Positions 1 to 6,070 of a DNA stretch of 9,644 nt are shown here, one piece after another (the first letter of the stretch is position 1; each line of letters opens with the position of its first letter). Below the pieces are notes generated by a model. It was not told where the DNA came from and searched no databases. It saw nothing but the letters and a program-made list of their open reading frames with translations. This DNA is from Pseudomonadota bacterium (GTDB lineage Bacteria > Pseudomonadota > Alphaproteobacteria > Rhizobiales > Rhizobiaceae), in the NCBI GenBank assembly GCA_023388675.1, contig JAEWFU010000374.1, positions 1 through 9,644 on the forward strand, given 5' to 3'. Both the position numbers and the translations under genes were made by a program.

Positions 1-411
1 TCGACGACGCCGACAAGCGGCTGGCCGATCGCATAGCAGTCTCGGGTGCCGAACTTGGCGGCCAGGTCGATGCCATCGCGGATACCCTCGCCTCCCGCAC
101 ATCCGAGATTTCCGCGTCCTTCGAGGAGATCGACAAGCGCCTTGCCGACCGCATCAGCCTCTCCGGCTCGCAGCTCGGCAGCGAGGTCGATGCGCTGGCT
201 CAGTCGCTCACGGCACGCGCATCCCAGATCGCGGCCTCGTTCGACGGCGCGGACCAGCGCCTTGCCCAGCACGCGTCCACGCTCAGCGACGTGTTTGCCA
301 AGGCTGACGACGCGATCCTGTCGCGCACACAGCAGACGGCGGCGGAGCTCGAAGCACGCGCCGCGACCATCGTTGATGCTCTCGACGGTGCAGACCGTCG
401 CCTTGCAGCGG
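1..411 (+). repeat. Degenerate 120-bp (40-codon) in-frame tandem repeats in the coiled-coil gene
   Basis: A unit beginning TCGA(C/G)GA and encoding D-K-R-L-A-D-R recurs at positions 1, 121 and 241, exactly 120 bp apart. The core codons start at 12, 132 and 252. Another copy of its start, encoding DGADRRLA, lies at 382, which is 141 bp after the third, or 120 plus 21 bases (seven codons). Around residues 4-90 the repeats read DKRLADRI..SG..LG..VDA(I/L)A. The copies have diverged by substitutions, so they are old internal duplications and not a recent slippage array. The window starts inside the array, so the copy number is unknown. Confidence 0.8.
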
Positions 412-2195
412 GTGCCGGAATGCTTGGCGCACGCATCGAAGACGATGTCGCGCGCGCCGAGGAACGCCTCAACGCCGGCCTCGCGCAGATCGGAGAGAAG
501 CTGCACGAGCAGATCGGCAACGTCGAGTCCGGCCTGGCCGCCCGCGCCAACGCCGTCACCGAGAGCTTTGCCTCGGTCAACGAGCAGATCGGCCAGTCCA
601 CCTCCGAGGCAACCGCCGCCATCGACCAGCGCACGCGGGAGCTCAATGCCCTGCTTGCTGCCCGGTCCACCGAGCTGTCGCGCATCCTCGACGAGCGCGC
701 GGCGCCACTGGTGCAGCGTTTCGCCGAAAGCGGCGGCGAGCTTCAGAAAAGCCTGGAGATCGCCACGGAGCAGGCCACCGAGCGGCTGCGCCAGCAGAAC
801 GCCGCGCTCGTCAACGCGCTGGCAACGCGCACGGCCGAGACGCTCACCGCCGTGGATGCGGCCAGCAACAGCCTGTCGGACAACGTCACGAGCCTGATCG
901 ACCGGCTTACATCGTCCAACGACCGGCTCCACGAGCTGGTCGACCTGGCGGCGAACAACCTCGTCAGCCTCGACGAAAAGGTCGTCGGCACCACCGAGCG
1001 CTTCGCCAGCAGCACAGAGCGGGCGGCCCAGTCCTTCGCCAGCTCGGCGCGCCTCATCGACGCCAATGCCGGCCGCCTCACCGACCTGTCGTCCTCGACG
1101 CTCAAGGACATCGCGGCCATCGCGACGCGCTTCGACGACCACGCAAAGGTACTGGGCTCTGCCTCCGACATGCTCGGCGCGGCGCAGAACGATCTCGCCT
1201 CGACGCTCGACGGACGCCAGGAGGCGCTCGAAAAGCTCGCCGTCGGCCTCGTCAAGAAGTCGGAGGACATCGAGCGCGTCATGCAGTCGTTCGAGGATCT
1301 CGTCGGCCGCGCGCTGGAAAAGGCGGAGACCCGCACCCGCGCCTCGACCGAGCAGATTCGCTCGTCCATCGCCGAGGTGGTCGATGGTGCGGCCAAGCGG
1401 TTCTCCGAAGCGACCGAGGAAATCCGCCGCACGGTCGGCAGCATCCGCGGCGAGCTGGAGCAGACCCGCGCCGAGGTCAAGAAGGGCGTCATGGAACTGC
1501 CGGAAGAGACCAAGCAGTCGACGTCCGCCATGCGTCGTGCAGTCAGCGAGCAGATCAATGCGCTCAAGGAGCTGGCCGACATCGTCGCCAAGTCGGGCCG
1601 TGCCTTCGATGCTTCGGACCGCAAGGCTCCTGCCCGTGGCAGTGGTCCCTCGCTGCCGCCGCCGCCGGCTCCGGCTGCCAGCCGTCCCGCTGCGCCTCTG
1701 GGCGACACGCCACTGCGCGGGGGTCTCGACGGCCCCGTCAAGGAACGCGCGCCCGAGGCTCCGTCGGGCGGCTGGGTCAAGGACCTGCTGCGCGGCGCCT
1801 CGCGCGACGAAGAGGCTGCGGCAGCTCCTGCCGGGGAGCGTTCGCCGATGCATCTGGTGGAGTCGCTCAACTCTCTGTCGGTCGACATTGCCCGCGCGAT
1901 CGACCACGAGGCCTCGATCGAGCTTTGGAACCGGTATCGCCGTGGCGAACGCAACGTTTTCACGCGCCGGCTCTACACGCTCAAGGGGCAGCAGACCTTC
2001 GAGGAGATCCGCCGCAAGTACCAGTCCGACGGTGAGTTCCGCACCGCCGTCGACCGCTACTGCCGCGACTTCGAGAAGCTTCTGCAGGATGTCGGCCGCA
2101 ACGACCGCGACAACATGATGACGCAGACCTACCTGACGTCGGATACCGGCAAGGTCTACACCATGCTGGCTCACGCCAGCGGCCGGCTGAAATAG
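3..2195 (+). CDS. GPR/RgsE-like apolipoprotein-type coiled-coil polar growth protein, C-terminal part
   Basis: The frame is open from position 3, so the gene starts upstream of the window; 730 codons are visible before the TAG at 2193-2195. Residues 1 to about 540 (counted from position 3) are almost entirely predicted helix, rich in Ala, Glu, Arg, Ser and Leu, with heptad and 11-residue spacing. A Pro/Ala-rich linker follows from about residue 541, including a PPPP run. From Met616 there is a compact 115-residue C-terminal domain with motifs such as ELWNRYRRGERNVFTRRLY and VDRYCRDFEKLL. This layout matches the giant apolipoprotein-like proteins of Rhizobiales: Agrobacterium growth pole ring protein GPR and Sinorhizobium RgsE, membrane-anchored scaffolds at the growing pole. 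The assignment rests on architecture and remembered resemblance, not alignment. The anchor and N-terminus are outside the window. It could instead be another long kinesin-like or PodJ-like coiled-coil protein. Confidence 0.8.
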   Translation, partial: DDADKRLADRIAVSGAELGGQVDAIADTLASRTSEISASFEEIDKRLADRISLSGSQLGSEVDALAQSLTARASQIAASFDGADQRLAQHASTLSDVFAKADDAILSRTQQTAAELEARAATIVDALDGADRRLAAGAGMLGARIEDDVARAEERLNAGLAQIGEKLHEQIGNVESGLAARANAVTESFASVNEQIGQSTSEATAAIDQRTRELNALLAARSTELSRILDERAAPLVQRFAESGGELQKSLEIATEQATERLRQQNAALVNALATRTAETLTAVDAASNSLSDNVTSLIDRLTSSNDRLHELVDLAANNLVSLDEKVVGTTERFASSTERAAQSFASSARLIDANAGRLTDLSSSTLKDIAAIATRFDDHAKVLGSASDMLGAAQNDLASTLDGRQEALEKLAVGLVKKSEDIERVMQSFEDLVGRALEKAETRTRASTEQIRSSIAEVVDGAAKRFSEATEEIRRTVGSIRGELEQTRAEVKKGVMELPEETKQSTSAMRRAVSEQINALKELADIVAKSGRAFDASDRKAPARGSGPSLPPPPAPAASRPAAPLGDTPLRGGLDGPVKERAPEAPSGGWVKDLLRGASRDEEAAAAPAGERSPMHLVESLNSLSVDIARAIDHEASIELWNRYRRGERNVFTRRLYTLKGQQTFEEIRRKYQSDGEFRTAVDRYCRDFEKLLQDVGRNDRDNMMTQTYLTSDTGKVYTMLAHASGRLK

Positions 2196-2220
2196 CGCGG
2201 CAGCACCGGAAACACTGTTT

Positions 2221-2243
2221 GAAGGCGGGCTTGTCCCGCCTTC
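2221..2243 (+). terminator. Hairpin terminator after the coiled-coil gene
   Basis: GAAGGCGGG (2221-2229) and CCCGCCTTC (2235-2243) form a perfect 9-bp, GC-rich stem closed by the 5-nt loop CTTGT, starting 25 nt after the stop codon at 2195. The following bases ATTATTT are only partly T-rich, so it is a slightly weak but convincing intrinsic terminator. It probably ends the coiled-coil transcript and separates it from the small lipoprotein gene downstream. Confidence 0.75.
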
Positions 2244-2344
2244 ATTATTTCCGCCGGTGCGCGGAAAGATGACGACAGGGCCTACGATCGTCCATATCTG
2301 CGCGTTATATTTGCCTTGGGGCTGGCCGTAACCGGAGCGAAATC

Positions 2345-2677
2345 GTGCGCATAATCCTCGTCCTCGCAGCAGTGGCGCTTGGCGGCACCGCCTGCCAGAA
2401 CTCCGTGGCCGTCCAGCAGGAGGCCGAGGTTTTCAACTCGATCCAGTACGACACGATCCCGTGCGGCGAACTGCAAGCCATGCGCGATACGCTGGCCGCG
2501 CAGCATGGCGTTTCTCCGGAGATCGAACGCGCACCGCCAAAGGAATCCACGACACCCGGCTTCGGCATCGTGCTGCCTGACGGACGCAGCGAAGCAGAAC
2601 GCGCCCAGGCGCGCGCGATCGGTGAAATCACCGCCATGAACCGTTCCATTCAACGGCGTGCCTGCGGCAAGGGGTGA
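2345..2677 (+). CDS. Small putative lipoprotein, function unknown
   Basis: This is a 110-residue protein that I do not recognise as a named family. It starts at GTG 2345, preceded by GGAG at 2334-2337 with a 7-nt spacer; a TAA just upstream in the same frame rules out an earlier start. The N-terminus has one Arg, a hydrophobic stretch (IILVLAAVAL, residues 3-12) and then GGTAC, so Cys17 or Cys18 is a plausible lipidation cysteine. Gly at -3 is less typical than Leu, so a plain signal peptide is possible. The mature part is small, polar and charged, with two further cysteines (in IPCGEL and near the C-terminus in RRACGKG) that could form a disulfide in the periplasm. It lies after a terminator and 135 nt before the ATP-grasp gene on the same strand. 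The coding call is fairly secure, the envelope location likely and the role unknown. Confidence 0.7.
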   Translation: MRIILVLAAVALGGTACQNSVAVQQEAEVFNSIQYDTIPCGELQAMRDTLAAQHGVSPEIERAPPKESTTPGFGIVLPDGRSEAERAQARAIGEITAMNRSIQRRACGKG

Positions 2678-2752
2678 GGTGCTGGATTTGTCTCATTCCC
2701 GCCTCCCGGCAGTCGATTTTCTGCAGGCTTGCACCGACTGCAGATCGATACA

Positions 2753-2790
2753 ATCCGCAGCGGATGTGGCGACGTGGATCGCGCGCGATC
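2753..2790. promoter_or_regulatory. Two inverted repeats upstream of the ATP-grasp gene
   Basis: ATCCG-CAG-CGGAT (2753-2765) is a 5-bp dyad with a 3-nt centre, and GATCGCGCGCGATC (2777-2790) is a perfect 14-bp palindrome. Both lie in the 135-nt gap before the ATP-grasp start. They could be protein-binding sites or small hairpins in the leader. In GC-rich DNA such palindromes also arise by chance, and I see no good -35/-10 pair, so a regulatory role is only inference. Confidence 0.3.
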
Positions 2791-2798
2791 GCAGGGAC

Positions 2799-2805
2799 AA
2801 GGGAG
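2799..2805 (+). promoter_or_regulatory. Ribosome binding site deciding the ATP-grasp start
   Basis: AAGGGAG lies 7 nt before ATG 2813 and is a strong match to the anti-Shine-Dalgarno sequence. It selects this ATG over the in-frame TTG at 2729, which would add 28 residues with no resemblance to an ATP-grasp N-terminus. Confidence 0.7.
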
Positions 2806-2812
2806 CCCGCGG

Positions 2813-3871
2813 ATGGGACACGGCACGCTGGTGCTTGTACATGAGCGGCCCGAAGACTGTCTGAGGCGGCTCATCGCCGAAGGCCATCCTGTAGAGCAGG
2901 CCCGTGAGATTGCATCCTATCTGGCGCAATCCATCGATATGGAGCCGGAATTTCACACACTGGATCAGGCATGCGCCGAACGGCATATCCGGTTCGAGGC
3001 CGCGACACTGGATGCGTTCGCCGCAAATCTCTCGGGCTATCGACCGGACGAAACCCTGGTCTGGACGCTGACCGACGGCATCGCCTACTTCAGCGGCAGC
3101 GTTTCGCCCGCCCTTGCACGCCTCGGCATGTTCAGGCGGGTCGGCTGCGAGGATGCGCTGTTCGCGCTCTGTCAGGACAAGTTCCGCTCGGGTGCCGTGC
3201 TGCACGCGCTGGGCATCGCTACGCCGCCGACCGCGCTTGCCCGGAACGGCACTTTCATCTCGCCACGCAGTGCCATTGAAGGGGCAACGAGCTGGTTCGT
3301 GAAGCCCAACCGGCTCGGCGCCAAGATTGGCATTTTTCCCGATTCGCATTGCCATTCCATCGAGGATGCGCTGGCCTTGTCCGCGCGCATCTACGCGGCC
3401 TATGGCGACGACGCCGTCGTGCAGTCCTATGTGCCGGGACAAAACCTGAGGGCCAGTTGGCTCGATGTCGACGGCGCCGGCGATCTTTCGCGTCTCGGCA
3501 CATGGGTGGTGCAGTCCGGCGAGGATTTCCAGACGATGGCTGAAAGCCTTGCCCTTTACGGCGAGACTGGCTCGCAGGCGAAATCGGCGGGCCTCTACCG
3601 GGAGCCGGTCCTTGTCGATCTTGCCACTGAGCATCCCGGCGCAGCGAATGCGGTGACCGAGATTGCAACGCGGCTCGCGAACGGGCTTGGCTTGCGAGAC
3701 GTCTTCTCGCTGGATTTCAGGTTCGGTCCCGACGGGCGGCTGACCCTGCTGGAATTCGAGGTTTGCCCGGGGCTTCCGTGCTTCGATTTCCGCGCCTATG
3801 TCGAAACCACGTGGCGGATGACATTGCCGGACGCAATGGCCGAGCTGGCCGCACGAAAGCTGGCAAGTTAG
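2813..3871 (+). CDS. ATP-grasp enzyme, D-alanine-D-alanine ligase-like
   Basis: A 352-residue protein with the ATP-grasp layout of Ddl-type ligases, which activate a carboxylate as an acyl phosphate and join it to an amine. The first ~120 residues form the pre-grasp region (LVWTLTDGIAYFSGS at 82-96). QDKFRSGAVLHALGIATPP (121-139) opens the central domain. Lys164 in FVKPNRLGAKIGIF is the likely ATP-binding lysine. SLDFRF (299-304, Asp301) and EFEVCPGLP (314-322) carry the likely Mg2+ ligands. Aligned with the Ddl motif E-x-N-T-x-P-G, Glu314 takes the Glu position and Glu316 replaces the Asn. ATG 2813 is preferred because AAGGGAG (2799-2805) sits 7 nt upstream; a TTG at 2729 is in frame but lacks this. 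There are no mur or fts genes nearby, so it is probably not the housekeeping Ddl. The substrate is unknown, with peptide or D-amino-acid ligation possible. Confidence 0.75.
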   Translation: MGHGTLVLVHERPEDCLRRLIAEGHPVEQAREIASYLAQSIDMEPEFHTLDQACAERHIRFEAATLDAFAANLSGYRPDETLVWTLTDGIAYFSGSVSPALARLGMFRRVGCEDALFALCQDKFRSGAVLHALGIATPPTALARNGTFISPRSAIEGATSWFVKPNRLGAKIGIFPDSHCHSIEDALALSARIYAAYGDDAVVQSYVPGQNLRASWLDVDGAGDLSRLGTWVVQSGEDFQTMAESLALYGETGSQAKSAGLYREPVLVDLATEHPGAANAVTEIATRLANGLGLRDVFSLDFRFGPDGRLTLLEFEVCPGLPCFDFRAYVETTWRMTLPDAMAELAARKLAS

Positions 3872-3901
3872 CGGCCAGACATCACACCTAGCCCGGATGC
3901 G

Positions 3902-4009
3902 CTAGAGCATTTTGCAGCCAGACGGAATCGTCTGGCGTCGCACAAATGCGGCTAGGAAAACGAGACTGGAGCAGCGGAGTGGCGTTCGTCAGAACGCCCG
4001 CTGCTCTAG
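3902..4009. repeat. Composite palindromic intergenic repeat, Rhizobiales type; probable bidirectional terminator
   Basis: The 108-bp element is bounded by 7-bp terminal inverted repeats, CTAGAGC (3902-3908) and GCTCTAG (4003-4009). The left half folds as CTAG 3902-3905/3952-3955, GCATTT 3908-3913 with AAATGC 3944-3949, and GCCAGACG 3917-3924 with CGTCTGGC 3929-3936 around a GAAT loop. The right half folds as GAGCAGCG 3969-3976 with CGCTGCTC 3999-4006, then GGCGTTC 3981-3987 with GAACGCC 3992-3998 around a GTCA loop. The opening (CTAGAGCATTTT) resembles dispersed palindromic elements that I recall from Mesorhizobium and relatives. It lies between two convergent genes, so it could terminate both transcripts. 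Its right end contains the stop codon of the leftward lipoprotein gene. Confidence 0.75.
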
Positions 4010-4605
4010 ATGGTGGAACCCACCCACGAGGCGATCTCGCGAGAGATCTGTCCGAATGCGCTGTCGAGCGCTTCGACATAGGCGTCGTTACCCGCGCCGC
4101 CGACAGGTGCCTGTGCCTGGAAGGTCCGTGCGGCCCGCACTACGCCGTTGCGGTCGTTGAGCACCTTCACGTAAAGGCGCACATCGGCGCGCGCCGATCC
4201 GTCGACGCGGATCTCGAAGGCGCGGATCTCGGTGACGATCTGGTAGTCGATCGCCAGCCCCTCGCCGGGCTTGCCCACGCCCCCGTAGCGGCCTGATGCC
4301 TGCATGGTCTCGGCAAGGCGCGACTGGACGATGCGCGGCAAGCGGTCCGCCCACTGAGCGCCCTTCAGGAACTCGACCGTGGCGGCCGAGGGCCGGATCA
4401 CGACGTTCTCGCCGTCCAGCACCTTGAGGGCCGTGGGCTCGGCAATGAGTATCTGCGTGCGCGACCGGCGCGACCCTTCTGCCTGTGCGGCAGCACTCGT
4501 CAGATCGTAAGTGTCGAGAGGTGCGGGACCGCCACCGGGCAGTGCCGCACATCCGGGCAGAAGCATTGCAGCCATCGCCCACGCAATCACGTTTCTACGG
4601 TTCAT
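4006..4605 (-). CDS. ABC-type transport auxiliary lipoprotein (PqiC/YmbA-like, ABC_trans_aux)
   Basis: A 199-residue protein with a lipoprotein signal: MNRRN, a hydrophobic stretch and the lipobox LPGC (Cys19), followed by Ala, compatible with outer-membrane sorting. The rest fits the ABC_trans_aux family (PF03886), with YDLTSA near residue 33, a central strand-helix region including FLKGAQWADRLPRIVQSRL, and a C-terminal helix DSAFGQISREIASWV. In MCE systems such lipoproteins serve as the outer-membrane or periplasmic partner for lipid transfer. It is the last gene of the leftward operon, 78 nt after the MCE gene, which strongly supports this role. ATG 4605 has a CAGGG (4612-4616) upstream with a 6-nt spacer. 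The TAG stop (4006-4008) lies within the terminal inverted repeat of the palindromic element, so the last residues (after SWVG) may vary between relatives. Confidence 0.87.
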   Translation of the reverse strand: MNRRNVIAWAMAAMLLPGCAALPGGGPAPLDTYDLTSAAAQAEGSRRSRTQILIAEPTALKVLDGENVVIRPSAATVEFLKGAQWADRLPRIVQSRLAETMQASGRYGGVGKPGEGLAIDYQIVTEIRAFEIRVDGSARADVRLYVKVLNDRNGVVRAARTFQAQAPVGGAGNDAYVEALDSAFGQISREIASWVGSTI

Positions 4606-4639
4606 CGCTTACCCTGTCCCACCGGAACGCATACGCCAT

Positions 4640-4653
4640 GGCCTTGAAAGGCC
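4640..4653. other. Small palindrome in the MCE-lipoprotein gap
   Basis: GGCCTTGAAAGGCC is a 14-base inverted repeat (5-bp stem GGCCT/AGGCC with a TGAA loop on the + strand) in the 78-nt gap between the MCE and lipoprotein genes. It may be a small intercistronic hairpin affecting mRNA processing or the relative level of the lipoprotein. It has no T-tract on the coding strand, so I do not call it a terminator. Confidence 0.35.
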
Positions 4654-4683
4654 TATAATTTCTGTCGGGCCGCGGCATCGATG

Positions 4684-6060
4684 TCAACGCCGTGCCCGCC
4701 CTTCGTACTGCCGGACCTCGCCTTCGCCGCCGCTCAATATACGTTGCGGGTTGCGCTCGAGGTCAGTCACGGCCCGCTCGATCCGCGTGATCGAGCGGCG
4801 GGCGTCGCGCACCAGCGTCTCGACATCGCGCAGCCCCTGCCCCGAGAAACGCGCCAGCCCGTCGGTGATGGTACCCATGCGCGCATTCAGCGTATCGGCA
4901 ACCTGACGATAGGCCTTGAGCGTTTCGCCGGCATCGGCCATCAGGCCTTCCGCCTCGCCGGAGCCGAGAAGGCCGTCGACCTTCGCGAGCACGCCGTCGA
5001 CGCGCTCGGAGGCCTGGTTCAGGCGGGCCGCAAGCTGCTGTGCGTCGGTGATGATGCCGTCTATGTCATCCGCCCGCTCGCCGATGCGCTCGGTCACCTT
5101 GGACACGTCGTTGACCGCCGTGTTGACTGTCGTGCTGGCCTGCTCGAAGTTCGTCAACGCCGTGCCGATCGCCGCCGGGTCGATCTCGCCGACGACGCTG
5201 TCGAGCTTGGCCAGCGTCTCGTTGGCCGAATTGGCGAACTGCGAGATCGACGCGACGGAGGTGTTCACGCCCTCCATGATCTCGCCGAGGCCCGCACTTG
5301 CTTCGTCGAGCCGTTCGGTGAAGCTCTGGATATTGGCGACCGTCTCTGAGACCTGGTCGCGATCTACCGCCTTGATGAGTTCCTCGACGGCGGTCAGCGA
5401 TGAATCGAGCTTGTCGGAAACCCCCGTCAATGTCTGCGACATGGCCGTCACGCTTTCGAGGAAGGCGTCGATGCCATCGGCATTGCGGCTCAAGGCGGAA
5501 GAAAACTCCTCTACGTTGCGCAGTGTCTGCACGATCGGCCCCCGCGCTTCCGATGCCAGGCCCTCAAGATCGCTGAGCACCGAGTCTGCGCGTTTGAAGA
5601 TATTCTGCGCGCTTTCTAGCAGGTTGCTCACAGCGGACGGATTTGCCGTCATCTCCGCGATCGTGCCCTCTTCCTCGGCGAGGTCGAGCAGGTTCGGCTC
5701 AGCGGGGTTACCGCCTCGCAGTTCGATATTAGCCTGGCCGGTGGTAAGTCCCGCCAGGCCGACATCGGCCTGCGTGGACCTGGTGATCGGTGTCAGCCGG
5801 TCGACCTGGGCATCGGCGATGGCGACCGAGGGATTTGACACGTCGATATAGACGCGGGTGACGTCGCCGACCTTGATGCCGTTGAACGAAACCACGCTGC
5901 CGCGTGTCAGACCGGAAGCGGAGCCCGGAATACGGAAGCGCAATGTCGCAAGCTCGCCGCGATCGCCGACGCCGGACGTCCAGTAGACGAACCCGAACGC
6001 CGCCAGCACCGCTGCCAGCGTGAAGATGCCGACGATGACGTAGTTGGCCCGTGTCTCCAT
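4684..6060 (-). CDS. MCE-family lipid transport protein (MlaD-like) with long helical tail
   Basis: This 458-residue protein is the periplasmic substrate-binding part of an MCE ABC transporter, anchored in the inner membrane. Residues 7-28 are a single membrane segment (VIVGIFTLAAVLAAFGFVYW). The MCE domain spans about 38-117, with the typical GLTRGSVVSFNGIKVGDV (50-67) and the closing GLTTGQANIELRGG. Residues ~140-420 are a long helical region with repeated spacing of Leu, Ile and Val. The charged tail includes RNPQRILSGGEG. E. coli MlaD has about 183 residues, so the tail is far longer and recalls PqiB/YebT-type or mycobacterial MCE helices that can build a periplasmic tube. ATG 6060 has AGGA (6069-6072) 8 nt upstream, overlapping the TAG of the ATPase gene; the gap is 10 nt, so translation is probably coupled. 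Confidence 0.93.
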   Translation of the reverse strand: METRANYVIVGIFTLAAVLAAFGFVYWTSGVGDRGELATLRFRIPGSASGLTRGSVVSFNGIKVGDVTRVYIDVSNPSVAIADAQVDRLTPITRSTQADVGLAGLTTGQANIELRGGNPAEPNLLDLAEEEGTIAEMTANPSAVSNLLESAQNIFKRADSVLSDLEGLASEARGPIVQTLRNVEEFSSALSRNADGIDAFLESVTAMSQTLTGVSDKLDSSLTAVEELIKAVDRDQVSETVANIQSFTERLDEASAGLGEIMEGVNTSVASISQFANSANETLAKLDSVVGEIDPAAIGTALTNFEQASTTVNTAVNDVSKVTERIGERADDIDGIITDAQQLAARLNQASERVDGVLAKVDGLLGSGEAEGLMADAGETLKAYRQVADTLNARMGTITDGLARFSGQGLRDVETLVRDARRSITRIERAVTDLERNPQRILSGGEGEVRQYEGRARR

Positions 6061-6070
6061 ACGCTCTTTC

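Noticed and set aside
1..411. Could the 120-bp repeats be a CRISPR-like or mobile array
   Set aside because: They are diverged, in frame, without spacers, and encode helical protein repeats.
46..897. Long rightward open frame (283 codons) overlapping the coiled-coil gene
   Set aside because: Its product is an Arg/Ser/Pro-rich composition typical of a GC-rich shadow frame, and the real frame is open from position 3 with a clear repeat structure.
743..1963. Leftward open frame of 406 codons antisense to the coiled-coil gene
   Set aside because: Its composition is Ser/Arg/Ala-biased with no domain, and it mirrors the codon pattern of the sense gene.
2729..2754. Candidate promoter TTGCAC (2729-2734) with TACAAT (2749-2754) before the ATP-grasp gene
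   Set aside because: The spacer is only 14 nt, too short for a normal sigma-70 type promoter.
2693..3634. Leftward open frame of 313 codons antisense to the ATP-grasp gene
   Set aside because: It shows no recognisable motif, while the rightward frame has ATP-grasp motifs and a strong ribosome binding site.
4654..4659. Perfect TATAAT on the + strand
   Set aside because: It has no -35 element at the right distance and no rightward gene follows, so it is probably chance.
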